A model generated the notes under the pieces. It saw nothing but the letters and a program-made list of their open reading frames with translations. It was not told the DNA's origin and did not search any database. From Buttiauxella sp965119215 (GTDB lineage Bacteria > Pseudomonadota > Gammaproteobacteria > Enterobacterales > Enterobacteriaceae): a stretch of 64,000 nt of DNA. Every line of letters starts with the position of its first letter. Within the stretch, counting starts at the first letter, position 1. This document shows, piece after piece, positions 44,252-52,138 of the stretch. The position numbers and the translations under genes were made by a program. The stretch lies in NCBI GenBank assembly GCA_965119215.1, contig CBCPKK010000022.1:70440-134439 (forward strand), given 5' to 3'.

Positions 44252-45207
44252 TACTTAAATGCGGCCGGATAGAACGCACGGGCAAGTTTATTGATGGCGG
44301 CTATATTGGCAGGCCCTGGCGTCAATTCCTGATATTTCAGTTTCAGATAACGGTGATGAATAACCGCTGGGGTATTTTTCATCAATGGATGTTGCTCAAG
44401 GAAACGCCTCAATCCGTCTGCACCCCCGTTATAGTCAGACTGGTAATCCATTAAAATAATGAATTCCGGTTCGGTGGCCGCAACACTTTCCCAGTTAGTA
44501 TTCACCCAGCTGTTATTGAGCGTATCCATTACATTCTTGCCACCGGCCGCTTCGATAATGGCCGTTGGCATAGCGTAAGCGCCGCTGGTAAAGGGCTTAT
44601 CTTCGCCGGAATCGTACAGGAACACTTGCAAAGGCTTATGTCCGGCTATTTTTGTCTTTAAGTCGGCAACCTGCTTTTTCCAGCTACTGACCAGCGCTAC
44701 TGCATCTTCTTGTTTGCCAAACACTTTACCTAAACGTTCCATGTCGCCGTACAACAAATCCATGCTGGCGCGTGGCCGATGGCTATCAACGTGAATGCAG
44801 CTTTCCGTCAGGATTAGCGTTTTGATACCAAACTTTTCCAGAGCTTTAGGCGTGACATCACCCCGTAATCCGTAATTCCAGCCCGCAAAAAACAAGTCTG
44901 GTTTAACCGCCAGAAGCGTTTCCATAGACGGGTATTTAGGGGAAAGTTCAGGAATGGAACCCTGCATACGGGTAAACGCCGGAATATTTTTGTACCAGCC
45001 AGTAATTCCGCTGACGCCAACCATTGCTGGTTGCAATTGCAGCTCGAACGCCATTTCAGACATGTTGATGTCATGAACTACCATGCGCTTCGGCGCCTGG
45101 GTAAAGGTCATTGGCTGTCCGCAATTATCCACGGTGACCGGGAAACCAGAGGCACTGGTACTAACAGAAATCACGGCCAGTAACGCCGCGAGTATTAATT
45201 TTTTCAC
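44251..45207 (-). CDS. FecB/BtuF-type periplasmic substrate-binding protein
   Basis: A 318-residue class III binding protein with a signal peptide (about 1-19, ending STSASG). Typical pieces are TVDNCGQPMTFTQAPKRMVVH, MSEMAFELQL and the C-terminal LTPGPANIAAINKLARAFYP. It delivers a metal chelate to the FecCD permease encoded next. Several histidines (VHDINMS, CIHVDSHRPR, IHHRYLKLKY) could contact a metal or anionic ligand. It lies 76 bases after the ATPase gene; no operator was recognised in that gap. Confidence 0.83.
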   Translation of the reverse strand: MKKLILAALLAVISVSTSASGFPVTVDNCGQPMTFTQAPKRMVVHDINMSEMAFELQLQPAMVGVSGITGWYKNIPAFTRMQGSIPELSPKYPSMETLLAVKPDLFFAGWNYGLRGDVTPKALEKFGIKTLILTESCIHVDSHRPRASMDLLYGDMERLGKVFGKQEDAVALVSSWKKQVADLKTKIAGHKPLQVFLYDSGEDKPFTSGAYAMPTAIIEAAGGKNVMDTLNNSWVNTNWESVAATEPEFIILMDYQSDYNGGADGLRRFLEQHPLMKNTPAVIHHRYLKLKYQELTPGPANIAAINKLARAFYPAAFK

Positions 45208-45283
45208 ACATCCTCCTGATGCTAAGCCGCCGCACCTTACAGGAATTGATGGGGTGAATAGATCCGCTCAGATCAAACAATAC

Positions 45284-46108
45284 TTAGTTATTTGTATTGC
45301 AACCCATTTGTGATGGCAGGGCTTCGAAAATGCGCAGCGTTTTACCACTTTTAGGATGAATAACGTGCAGGCTTTGCATACCGAATATTTGTGCGAAGCA
45401 GGGTGAATCTAAAACTTGCGCAGGCGTTCCACAGCAAACAAGTTGCCCGGCATTCATCATCAGAACCTGGTCAGAAAATGGCTGAATCAACTCAAGATCG
45501 TGCAATACCGCAAGGGTGGTGATGTGCTTACGCCGAACGAGGCTCAATAATTGGTGCCTGGCGAGAGGGTCGAGGTGATTTGTCGGTTCATCCAGCAAGA
45601 GCAGCGCCGGTTGTTGTGCCAGAACACGGGCAAAACCTGCACGCTGGCGTTCACCACCGGATAATTTCCCCAAAGCAGTTTGTTGTAGATGCGTGATACC
45701 CACGTCGTTAATCGCCTCGGCAATCACGTTTTCATGTTCAGCATCAGGACAATCGGCCTGCCAGGGAATGCGCCCGAGAGCGACATATTCACGGACAGTC
45801 AGCCGTAAATCGGCATTATCGTGCTGAGTCAGTAACGCGACGTTGCGAGCGCGTTCTGTTGGTTTCATTGCGCACAACGCTTTCCCCTGAATAAGGATCT
45901 CACCGTTTGCAGGTTGTAGCTCGCTGATAATCAGCCGCAACAACGTCGATTTACCGCTGCCATTTGGTCCGATAATCGAGACAAACTCGCCACCAGCCAC
46001 ATCAAAAGAGATGGCATTGACCTGGGATTTTTTACCGCAGAAATAATGGGTAAGGTCACGAACGGATAATAGATTTGCAGGCGTTGGCGCTTTCATCGGG
46101 AATGTCAT
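45284..46108 (-). CDS. FecE-family ABC transporter ATPase
   Basis: A 274-residue ATPase. Walker A is GPNGSGKST (about 43-51), the signature is KLSGGERQRAGFARVLAQ and Walker B is LLLLDEPTNHLDPLA, followed by AVLHDLELIQPFSDQ. It is the first gene of the three-gene importer transcribed leftward. It is divergent from a second importer across a 124-base gap that contains a ModE-like site. The start may be the second Met at 46096. Confidence 0.88.
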   Translation of the reverse strand: MTFPMKAPTPANLLSVRDLTHYFCGKKSQVNAISFDVAGGEFVSIIGPNGSGKSTLLRLIISELQPANGEILIQGKALCAMKPTERARNVALLTQHDNADLRLTVREYVALGRIPWQADCPDAEHENVIAEAINDVGITHLQQTALGKLSGGERQRAGFARVLAQQPALLLLDEPTNHLDPLARHQLLSLVRRKHITTLAVLHDLELIQPFSDQVLMMNAGQLVCCGTPAQVLDSPCFAQIFGMQSLHVIHPKSGKTLRIFEALPSQMGCNTNN

Positions 46109-46188
46109 TAACTCAAATAATGGGGCTTAGGATAACAGCCGTGATGCCTCGGGCAAGCCACAAGGCAAGATAATCTGTTGCCACACGC

Positions 46189-46216
46189 ATCGTTATATAA
46201 TTTAATATATATCGAA
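46189..46216. promoter_or_regulatory. ModE-binding site between two divergent ABC importers
   Basis: ATCGTTATATA, six spacer bases, then TATATATCGAA fit the ModE consensus ATCGNTATATA-N6-TATATANCGAT at all but the last base. It is centred 30 bases upstream of the rightward binding-protein gene and 95 bases upstream of the leftward ATPase gene. Occupied by molybdate-loaded ModE it would repress the rightward operon. Confidence 0.78.
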
Positions 46217-46232
46217 TTTATCCCTTATCCAG

Positions 46233-47297
46233 ATGGCACTTATGTTAATCCTTCGTCATATTGCGCTGGTTTGCGCCAGCGTGTTCTTCACTCTTTCCGC
46301 TCATGCAGACCGAATCATTACCGACCAATTGGGGCGTAACGTTACGCTGCCCGATCAGGTTGAGCGAGTGGTGGTGCTGCAACACCAAACGCTGAATATC
46401 CTGGTTCAACTCAACGCGCAAAATGAGATTGCGGGCGTGATGACAAGCTGGAAAAAGCAGCTTGGCCCCGAATTTTCGCGTTTTATGCCTGAAATCGACT
46501 CGCTGCCAACGCCGGGCGATCTCACTGAAGTGAATATCGAAAGCCTGCTGGCGATTCATCCGCAAGTGGTATTCGTCGCCAACTATGCGCCAGCCGAGAT
46601 GATCCAGCAGATTCAGAATACCGGTATTCCAGTGGTGGCCGTTTCTCTGCGACAAGATGCCGCAGGGCAGCAGAACAAAATGAACCCGACAATGGGCGAT
46701 GAAGAGCAGGCTTATAACGAAGGCTTAAAACAAGGCATCCGGTTAATTGCTGATGTTGTGGGCCGCAAGCCTCAAGGGGAAGATTTAATCCATTACGTGT
46801 TTACCGCACGCGAAAAATTCAACGCGCCGGTTGCGAATATCCCCGCAGATAAAAAAGTCCGCGTTTATATGGCTAACCCTAATTTGATGACTTACGGCTC
46901 CGGTAAATACACGGGGCTGATGATGAACCATGCCGGGGCGTTAAACGTGGCGGCGGCAAGTGTTAAAGGCGCACGCCAGGTGGCGCTGGAGCAAGTCTTG
47001 CAATGGAACCCGCATGTTATTTTCGTGCAAGACCGTTATCCGCAGGTTGTGACCGAGATCCAAAACGATCCGAACTGGCAGGGTATTGATGCAGTGAAAA
47101 ACCACCGTGTCTGGTTGATGCCTGAATACGCTAAAGCCTGGGGTTATCCGATGCCGGAAGCGCTGGCGATTGGCGAGTTGTGGATGGCGAAAAAACTCTA
47201 TCCAGAAGCCTATAAAAATGTCGATGTTAATGCTCAGGCGCAAGATTACTACCAGCGTTTCTATCGCGTGAACTGGCAGCCTGATGCTAAGCAGTAA
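46233..47297 (+). CDS. Periplasmic binding protein of a ModE-controlled ABC importer (molybdate/tungstate-type, MolA-like)
   Basis: A 354-residue class III binding protein with a signal peptide (cleavage after SAHA, about residue 25). The mature start is RIITDQLGRNVTLPDQVERVV, followed by TPGDLTEVNIESLLAIHPQVVF. The fold belongs with siderophore and cobalamin binders, but Haemophilus MolA, which has the same fold, binds molybdate and tungstate. A ModE site at the promoter and a ModA-like gene at the end of the operon favour an oxyanion ligand. The ATG at 46242 is an alternative start. It overlaps the permease by 14 bases. Confidence 0.8.
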   Translation: MALMLILRHIALVCASVFFTLSAHADRIITDQLGRNVTLPDQVERVVVLQHQTLNILVQLNAQNEIAGVMTSWKKQLGPEFSRFMPEIDSLPTPGDLTEVNIESLLAIHPQVVFVANYAPAEMIQQIQNTGIPVVAVSLRQDAAGQQNKMNPTMGDEEQAYNEGLKQGIRLIADVVGRKPQGEDLIHYVFTAREKFNAPVANIPADKKVRVYMANPNLMTYGSGKYTGLMMNHAGALNVAAASVKGARQVALEQVLQWNPHVIFVQDRYPQVVTEIQNDPNWQGIDAVKNHRVWLMPEYAKAWGYPMPEALAIGELWMAKKLYPEAYKNVDVNAQAQDYYQRFYRVNWQPDAKQ

Positions 47298-48288
47298 ATC
47301 CTTTATTCCCCAGCAACTGGCGCTGATGTTTTCAGTGCTGTTGTTGGGCATCGGTTCACTGTGCCTTGGGCAATATCCGCTCTCGCTGGGCGAAGTTTTC
47401 CATCAGCTAAGTCACTTTTCACAAACGCAAGGTATTGCCAGCCAGGTTATTTGGTCTGTCAGGCTTCCGCGCATTTTGATGGCGCTGTTAGCTGGCGGGG
47501 CGTTGGGCTTATGCGGCGCAACGTTACAAGGGGTGTTTCATAACCCGCTAGTAGACCCGCATATTATCGGCGTAACTTCCGGTTCGGCATTTGGCGGCAC
47601 GCTGGCAATTTTGCTGGGGCTGGACCCCTTGCTGATGATGGGCTCCACATTCTTCTTCGGCCTGGCAGCACTGATTCTGGTGTATGCCATTGCGGCGCTA
47701 CAAGGGCGTGAAAACGCGCTGATCCTGATCCTCTCCGGCATCATTCTGAGTGGGTTTTTCGCCGCCCTGGTGAGTTTGATTCAGTATCAGGCTGATACGG
47801 AGGAAGTTTTACCTAATATCGTTTTCTGGCTACTGGGCAGTTTTGCTACCGCTAACTGGCACAAGTTAGTGATGCTGGCGGTTCCGGTGACGATTGCCGC
47901 AGCGATTTTGTTCCAGCTGCGTTGGCGCATTAATCTACTTTCTCTCAATGATAAAGATGCCAAAGCGTTGGGCGTCAACGTAGTTCCATTGCGGCGTAGC
48001 GTTTTGCTCTGCTGCGCATTTTTAGTGGCAGCTCAGGTCGCCGTGAGCGGCAGTATTGCCTGGGTAGGATTGGTGATCCCGCATTTGGCTCGTCTTCTGG
48101 TAGGCGTTGATCATCGCCGTCTTTTGCCAACCGCATTCTGGCTGGGTGGGGGATTTATGATTGTGGTTGATGATATTGCGCGCACACTGATGCAGGCAGA
48201 AATTCCACTCGGCATTATTACGGCCTTGCTCGGCGCACCGTTGTTTACTTTCCTGTTAATTCAGTCCAGCCGCAGAGGTAAGCGATGA
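47284..48288 (+). CDS. FecCD/MolB-type ABC transporter permease
   Basis: A 334-residue permease with about ten membrane segments. Motifs are VRLPRILMALLAGGALGLCG, HNPLVDPHIIGVTSGSAFGG and the ATPase-coupling region AWVGLVIPHLARLLVGVDHR, ending PLGIITALLGAPLFTFLLI. It starts inside the binding-protein gene and overlaps the ATPase gene by four bases, so the three are coupled. The ligand is presumed the same as for the binding protein. Confidence 0.88.
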   Translation: MLSSKSFIPQQLALMFSVLLLGIGSLCLGQYPLSLGEVFHQLSHFSQTQGIASQVIWSVRLPRILMALLAGGALGLCGATLQGVFHNPLVDPHIIGVTSGSAFGGTLAILLGLDPLLMMGSTFFFGLAALILVYAIAALQGRENALILILSGIILSGFFAALVSLIQYQADTEEVLPNIVFWLLGSFATANWHKLVMLAVPVTIAAAILFQLRWRINLLSLNDKDAKALGVNVVPLRRSVLLCCAFLVAAQVAVSGSIAWVGLVIPHLARLLVGVDHRRLLPTAFWLGGGFMIVVDDIARTLMQAEIPLGIITALLGAPLFTFLLIQSSRRGKR

Positions 48289-49037
48289 AAAACGGTGAAT
48301 TGCACGTTCAGAATTTATTGTACGGATATGGCGCGCCATTGTTTGAACCGCTGAGTTTTCATTGCCAGTGTGGGGATATTTGGGCGGTACTGGGGCGAAA
48401 TGGTCTGGGGAAAAGCGCGCTGCTGGATACACTGACCGGCGCATTGATATCGCTTGGCGGAAGTATTGAAAACGAGGGCGGAATTGGCATCGTTCCACAG
48501 CATTCTCACTTGCCGTTTTCGTATTCGGTGAGCGATGTGGTTTTGATGGGCAGGGCGCAGCATGTGAAGCTGTTTTCACAACCGGGTCGTCAGGATATAC
48601 AACGGGTTATCGACGCGCTGGAACAGCTAAATATTGCCCATCTGGCATCGCGCGCATTTACTTCGCTTTCTGGCGGCCAACAACAGCTGGTGATGATCGC
48701 CCGTGCACTGGTGACTGCCAGCCAAACTTTGTTGTTGGATGAGCCGTGTTCGGCGTTGGATTTAGCTAACCAGGAAGTGGTGCTGCAATTAATCAGCAAC
48801 CTTGCCCACCGGCAGCACCGCGGCATCGTATTTACCACTCATGATCCAGTACATGCGTTGCAGGTGGCAACCCATACGCTGCTGCTTTTGCCAGAGGGGA
48901 AATGGCTGGCGGGCCCAACACATTCCATCATTAATGAAGAGAATATGTATCAGGCCTACGGTTTAGAATTGCGCACATTCAGGATTGATAACTATGGTGT
49001 TCCACTTATTGCGCCACTTTTTACGATTGAAAAGTAA
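48285..49037 (+). CDS. ABC transporter ATPase (MolC/FecE-like)
   Basis: A 250-residue ATPase. Walker A is GRNGLGKSA (about 37-45), where the usual Ser/Thr after GK is present but the next residue is Ala. The signature is SLSGGQQQLVMIARAL, and Walker B is LLLDEPCSALDLA. It completes the rightward importer. Its 3' end overlaps the convergent ModA-like gene by 17 bases. Confidence 0.87.
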   Translation: MKNGELHVQNLLYGYGAPLFEPLSFHCQCGDIWAVLGRNGLGKSALLDTLTGALISLGGSIENEGGIGIVPQHSHLPFSYSVSDVVLMGRAQHVKLFSQPGRQDIQRVIDALEQLNIAHLASRAFTSLSGGQQQLVMIARALVTASQTLLLDEPCSALDLANQEVVLQLISNLAHRQHRGIVFTTHDPVHALQVATHTLLLLPEGKWLAGPTHSIINEENMYQAYGLELRTFRIDNYGVPLIAPLFTIEK

Positions 49038-49746
49038 GGGGTAAAAAGCCTGCCGCTTGCATAAATTCTTGCCCCTGATGGCCGAGAATAAATTCAACCA
49101 GCAATTCGACTTCGCTGGAATTATCGAGCACCGCCAACTGATATTCACACTGAATATTGTGTTCAGCAGGAATAGGGACACAACGAATATCTGACTGCCC
49201 GGATAATGCGTTGCCATAATGCGCGTAACCAATAAACACATCGGCAAATCCCTGCCGGATAATCCAGCCGCTGGCTAATTCACCTGCCGGTACGCTTAAT
49301 GTGTCCCGCCCGCCAACCAGCGGCAGTGCCCGCTCACGGAGTTGCTGCCCAAGTCCTGGTTTGAACTGCTCTAGTTTATCGAACAGCGCCCAGGTGTAAT
49401 CGCCTGATGGGTCACAACCGGGTGTGGATGTACCCATTCGTAGCGTTGGATCACTCAACAACTCCAGCCAGTTACCGCTTTCCTGGGTTGTCAGGCAGAG
49501 TTGGTTCCCACTAAAGGTATGGACTTCATGAGCTTTGCCTGTTTGTAGGAAATGTTGCGGATGTGCGCGATTAGCCGAAGCGAAAAGGGCACAAGGCTCA
49601 CCCGCTTCAATGCGTTCTCTGAGCAAACCGGCAGGGCCATATTGCACCGCAACCTCAATGCCCGTGAGCTGAGAAAACTGCTTAAGAAGCGGAGTAAATG
49701 CTAACCGTAAACTGCCCGCAGCCAGCATGGATATTGATGAAGTCAT
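49021..49746 (-). CDS. ModA-like substrate-binding protein without a signal peptide
   Basis: A 241-residue protein of the molybdate/tungstate binding family (class II periplasmic-binding fold). It reads AAGSLRLAFTPLLKQFSQ, VQYGPAGLLRERIEAGEPCALFASAN and GTSTPGCDPSGDYTW, typical of ModA. Unlike ModA it begins almost directly with the first beta-strand and shows no signal sequence, so it may be cytoplasmic, an oxyanion sensor or store. An upstream start is not available in frame. It is convergent with the ModE-controlled importer. Confidence 0.78.
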   Translation of the reverse strand: MTSSISMLAAGSLRLAFTPLLKQFSQLTGIEVAVQYGPAGLLRERIEAGEPCALFASANRAHPQHFLQTGKAHEVHTFSGNQLCLTTQESGNWLELLSDPTLRMGTSTPGCDPSGDYTWALFDKLEQFKPGLGQQLRERALPLVGGRDTLSVPAGELASGWIIRQGFADVFIGYAHYGNALSGQSDIRCVPIPAEHNIQCEYQLAVLDNSSEVELLVEFILGHQGQEFMQAAGFLPLTFQS

Positions 49747-50044
49747 AAGTTATCCGAATCCTGTTTTCCACTGCATTAAGAATAATTAATTTACCACCAA
49801 TCATTCACTTAATGAATATGATTAATTAATTCATTTACCTTGAAAATTGAAAAGATAATATTTACACAACGCTTGTTTTATTTTTTTAATGACTATGTGG
49901 AATGAGTCGAACTTCTTGCATTCAGATATATCAACTGCATGTATATACTACGTTAATTTAGCGTTTTCATTTTATAAATAATAGCACCTTATTAATGATT
50001 ATTATTACGCTAACCCATTACTCGATTTGTTATAAAGGCCCATT
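49747..50044. other. AT-rich intergenic region
   Basis: 298 bases strikingly rich in A and T, holding the divergent promoters of the ModA-like and FKBP-like genes. No gene, ModE-like site or terminator was recognised. Several ATTAATTAATT runs are present. Confidence 0.5.
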
Positions 50045-51049
50045 ATGTTTTATCTATCACGTAAAAAAAATGTCTGTCTCGCTGGGTTATTAATGATATC
50101 TGGGGCTGCAATGGCAGCAGATTCAGTGGTTGAGATAACACAAGAAAACGCTCCGGTAACAACGGCAGAGAAACCGGCTCCGGCAGTAACAGAGGTAGCG
50201 ACTCCAGAAGCAACAGAGGTAGCAACTCCAGAAGCAGCAGAGGTAGCAACCCCAGAAGCAGCGGAGGTAGCGACTCCAAAAGCAACAAAGGTAGTGACTC
50301 CAGAAGCAACAGAGGTAGCGACTCCAGAAGCAACAGAGGTAGCAACTCCAGAAGCAACACTCCCTACTGCTGCAGCAACAGTAACAGAGCCAACGGTTGA
50401 ACCGAAAGAATCGGCCAAACCTGCATTCAAACTGGACAGCGAAGAGCAAAAACGTGCGTATGCCAGCGGTGTGATGATGGCACGCTATGTTGAAAATCAA
50501 ATTGCTCAACAAAACACGCTGCATATCACCCTGGACAAGAACATTATGCTGGAGGGTATTACAGATACGTTCAATGCCGAAGGTAAAATGAGTGATGAGG
50601 ATGTTCAGGCAACGTTGGCTGCGTTCGATGAGCAGATCAAAGTCTTAACGCAAGCGCAAAATGACAAGAAGCAATCTGCAGACAAAGCGTTTATTGATGA
50701 ATTTGCGAAGCAACCAGGTGTCAAGAAAACCTCTAAGGGTCTGTATTATCTGATTGAAGCGAAGGGTGATGGTGCGGCCATCAAAGACACAAATCAGGTA
50801 GAAATAATCTACAAAGGCGAACTGATTGACGGTACGGTCATTGATGGTCCGCAGGTTAATAATGCCAATGAAATCTTCCGTGTTGCTAATATGCCGCCGG
50901 TACTGCGCGATAGTGTGAGGCTACTGCGTAAAGGTGGTCGCGTTAAAGTCGTTATTCCTCCAGCCGCAGTTGAAAACACCGACGGCAGCAACAAGCCGAA
51001 CATGGTGGTGATTTATACTATTTCCGTTGTGAACGTGAATAATCCTTAA
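50045..51049 (+). CDS. Secreted FKBP-type peptidyl-prolyl isomerase-like protein with octapeptide repeats
   Basis: A 334-residue exported protein. The signal peptide ends AAMA (about residue 24). Residues 49-104 are seven tandem copies of TEVATPEA, a flexible proline/acid linker. Residues 128-215 resemble the helical dimerisation domain of FkpA/FklB (EQKRAYASGVMMARYVENQI). Residues 216-334 are an FKBP domain (GLYYLIEAKGDG, VEIIYKGELIDGTVIDG). Several FKBP active-site positions differ: the FD after the beta-strand reads ID, and the AYG near the end reads AVENT. It may thus be a chaperone rather than an active isomerase. It is probably periplasmic. Confidence 0.8.
   Translation: MFYLSRKKNVCLAGLLMISGAAMAADSVVEITQENAPVTTAEKPAPAVTEVATPEATEVATPEAAEVATPEAAEVATPKATKVVTPEATEVATPEATEVATPEATLPTAAATVTEPTVEPKESAKPAFKLDSEEQKRAYASGVMMARYVENQIAQQNTLHITLDKNIMLEGITDTFNAEGKMSDEDVQATLAAFDEQIKVLTQAQNDKKQSADKAFIDEFAKQPGVKKTSKGLYYLIEAKGDGAAIKDTNQVEIIYKGELIDGTVIDGPQVNNANEIFRVANMPPVLRDSVRLLRKGGRVKVVIPPAAVENTDGSNKPNMVVIYTISVVNVNNP
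50189..50356 (+). repeat. Seven 24-bp tandem repeats encoding TEVATPEA
   Basis: The unit ACAGAGGTAGCGACTCCAGA plus AGCA is repeated seven times with small changes (A for T, K for E in units 3-5). The sequence is a coding minisatellite and is likely to vary in copy number between strains. Confidence 0.9.
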
Positions 51050-51066
51050 ATGAACGCAACACAATC

Positions 51067-51954
51067 TTAAAGACCTTCAGTCACAATTTTAGCCGCCTCA
51101 GCTAAAACATCATTACGGCTTTTGGCGTCTTTTTGGAGTTGGGTAAAGTAGGTCACCAGCACTAACGGCGCCTGGTTTGCAGGCCAGATAACCGCGATAT
51201 CATTGGTGGTGCCATAACTGCCGCTTCCGGTTTTATCACCCACAACCCAGGACGTTGGCAAACCCGCGCGGATACTGGCGCTCCCCGTAGTATTTCCCTT
51301 CATCCACGTCACCAGTTGTGCGCGTTGTGGTTCAGCTAATGCATTGCCCAGTGTCAGCTTGCGCAGAGTTTTTGCCATTGCCACAGGTGTGGTGGTGTCA
51401 CGCGGGTCTTCAGGAATAGCGGTATTCAGCGTGGGTTCTGTGCGATCCAATCGAAAAGTCTTGTCGCCAATAGAACGTGCAAATTGTGTGACTTTCCCTG
51501 GCCCGCCGAGATGAGCAAGAATTTTGTTCATGGCGGTATTGTCGCTGTATCGCAGCGTGGCATCGCTTAATTCGGCCAGTGTCATCCCACTATCCAGGTG
51601 TTTTTCTGTGATGGGATTGTAGTTAACCAGGTCGGATTTTTTGATTTCGACGCGCTGGTTTAGCAACTCTTTATCTGTCTCGCTCTGTTTCAAAAGGGCA
51701 GAAACGGCCATCACTTTGCTGGTACTGCACATTGGGAAACGTTCATTACCACGATAAACAATCTGCGAATTATCGGCGGTATTAATGAGTGCGACGCCAA
51801 GACGCCCACCGGTTCGTATTTCCAGCTCGGCAAGCTTTTGCCCGATGGCTTTCGCATCCTGCGGCGTCTGCGCCCACAATGGCGTACTGGCGAAGAATAA
51901 TGGCGTGACGGCAGCAACCATCAGGGCTGTCTGGCGTAGGGTTCGTTGGATCAT
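51067..51954 (-). CDS. bla: Chromosomal class A beta-lactamase, CTX-M/KLUC/FONA-like
   Basis: A 295-residue periplasmic serine beta-lactamase. The signal peptide ends PLWA. Active-site motifs are CSTSK (Ser70, Lys73), YSDN (Ser130-Asp-Asn), the omega loop RTEPTLNTAIPEDPRDTTTP with Glu166, and DKTGSGSYGTTND. The protein is very close to CTX-M enzymes throughout. Ser237 of cefotaximases is kept; by my alignment position 240 is Ser and position 276 is Asn instead of CTX-M Arg. No ampR-like regulator or mobile element flanks it, so this is likely an intrinsic, low-expressed species gene. ATG at 51954 fits the family; the frame is open to 52035. Confidence 0.93.
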   Translation of the reverse strand: MIQRTLRQTALMVAAVTPLFFASTPLWAQTPQDAKAIGQKLAELEIRTGGRLGVALINTADNSQIVYRGNERFPMCSTSKVMAVSALLKQSETDKELLNQRVEIKKSDLVNYNPITEKHLDSGMTLAELSDATLRYSDNTAMNKILAHLGGPGKVTQFARSIGDKTFRLDRTEPTLNTAIPEDPRDTTTPVAMAKTLRKLTLGNALAEPQRAQLVTWMKGNTTGSASIRAGLPTSWVVGDKTGSGSYGTTNDIAVIWPANQAPLVLVTYFTQLQKDAKSRNDVLAEAAKIVTEGL

Positions 51955-52138
51955 GTAGAGCCTCGTAAGTAAGAAGTGGCGATCGGCGTCGGGTTGTATT
52001 GCGCATATTGTACAAAGAGTAAAAAACTTTTTCATTCAGTTAGGTCAATACATAGTTTCGATTTACTTAGCTCACTGGATTTTTCATGAATACGCACGAT
52101 AAATATAAGTACAAGTAAAATACCTTCCGGGGCTAAGT

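Noticed and set aside
42510..46232. Cobalamin riboswitch or Fur box before the BtuC/FecCD-type importers
   Set aside because: The intergenic stretches are short and I could see neither a B12-box core nor a convincing 19-bp Fur site; a ModE site was found instead.
50189..50356. Repeat array that could be mistaken for CRISPR
   Set aside because: The units are contiguous, coding and without unique spacers, and no cas genes are present.
50050..50524. Long open frames antisense to the FKBP repeat region
   Set aside because: They arise because the 24-bp repeat has no stops in several frames; composition is pure repeat-derived and there is no ribosome-binding site.
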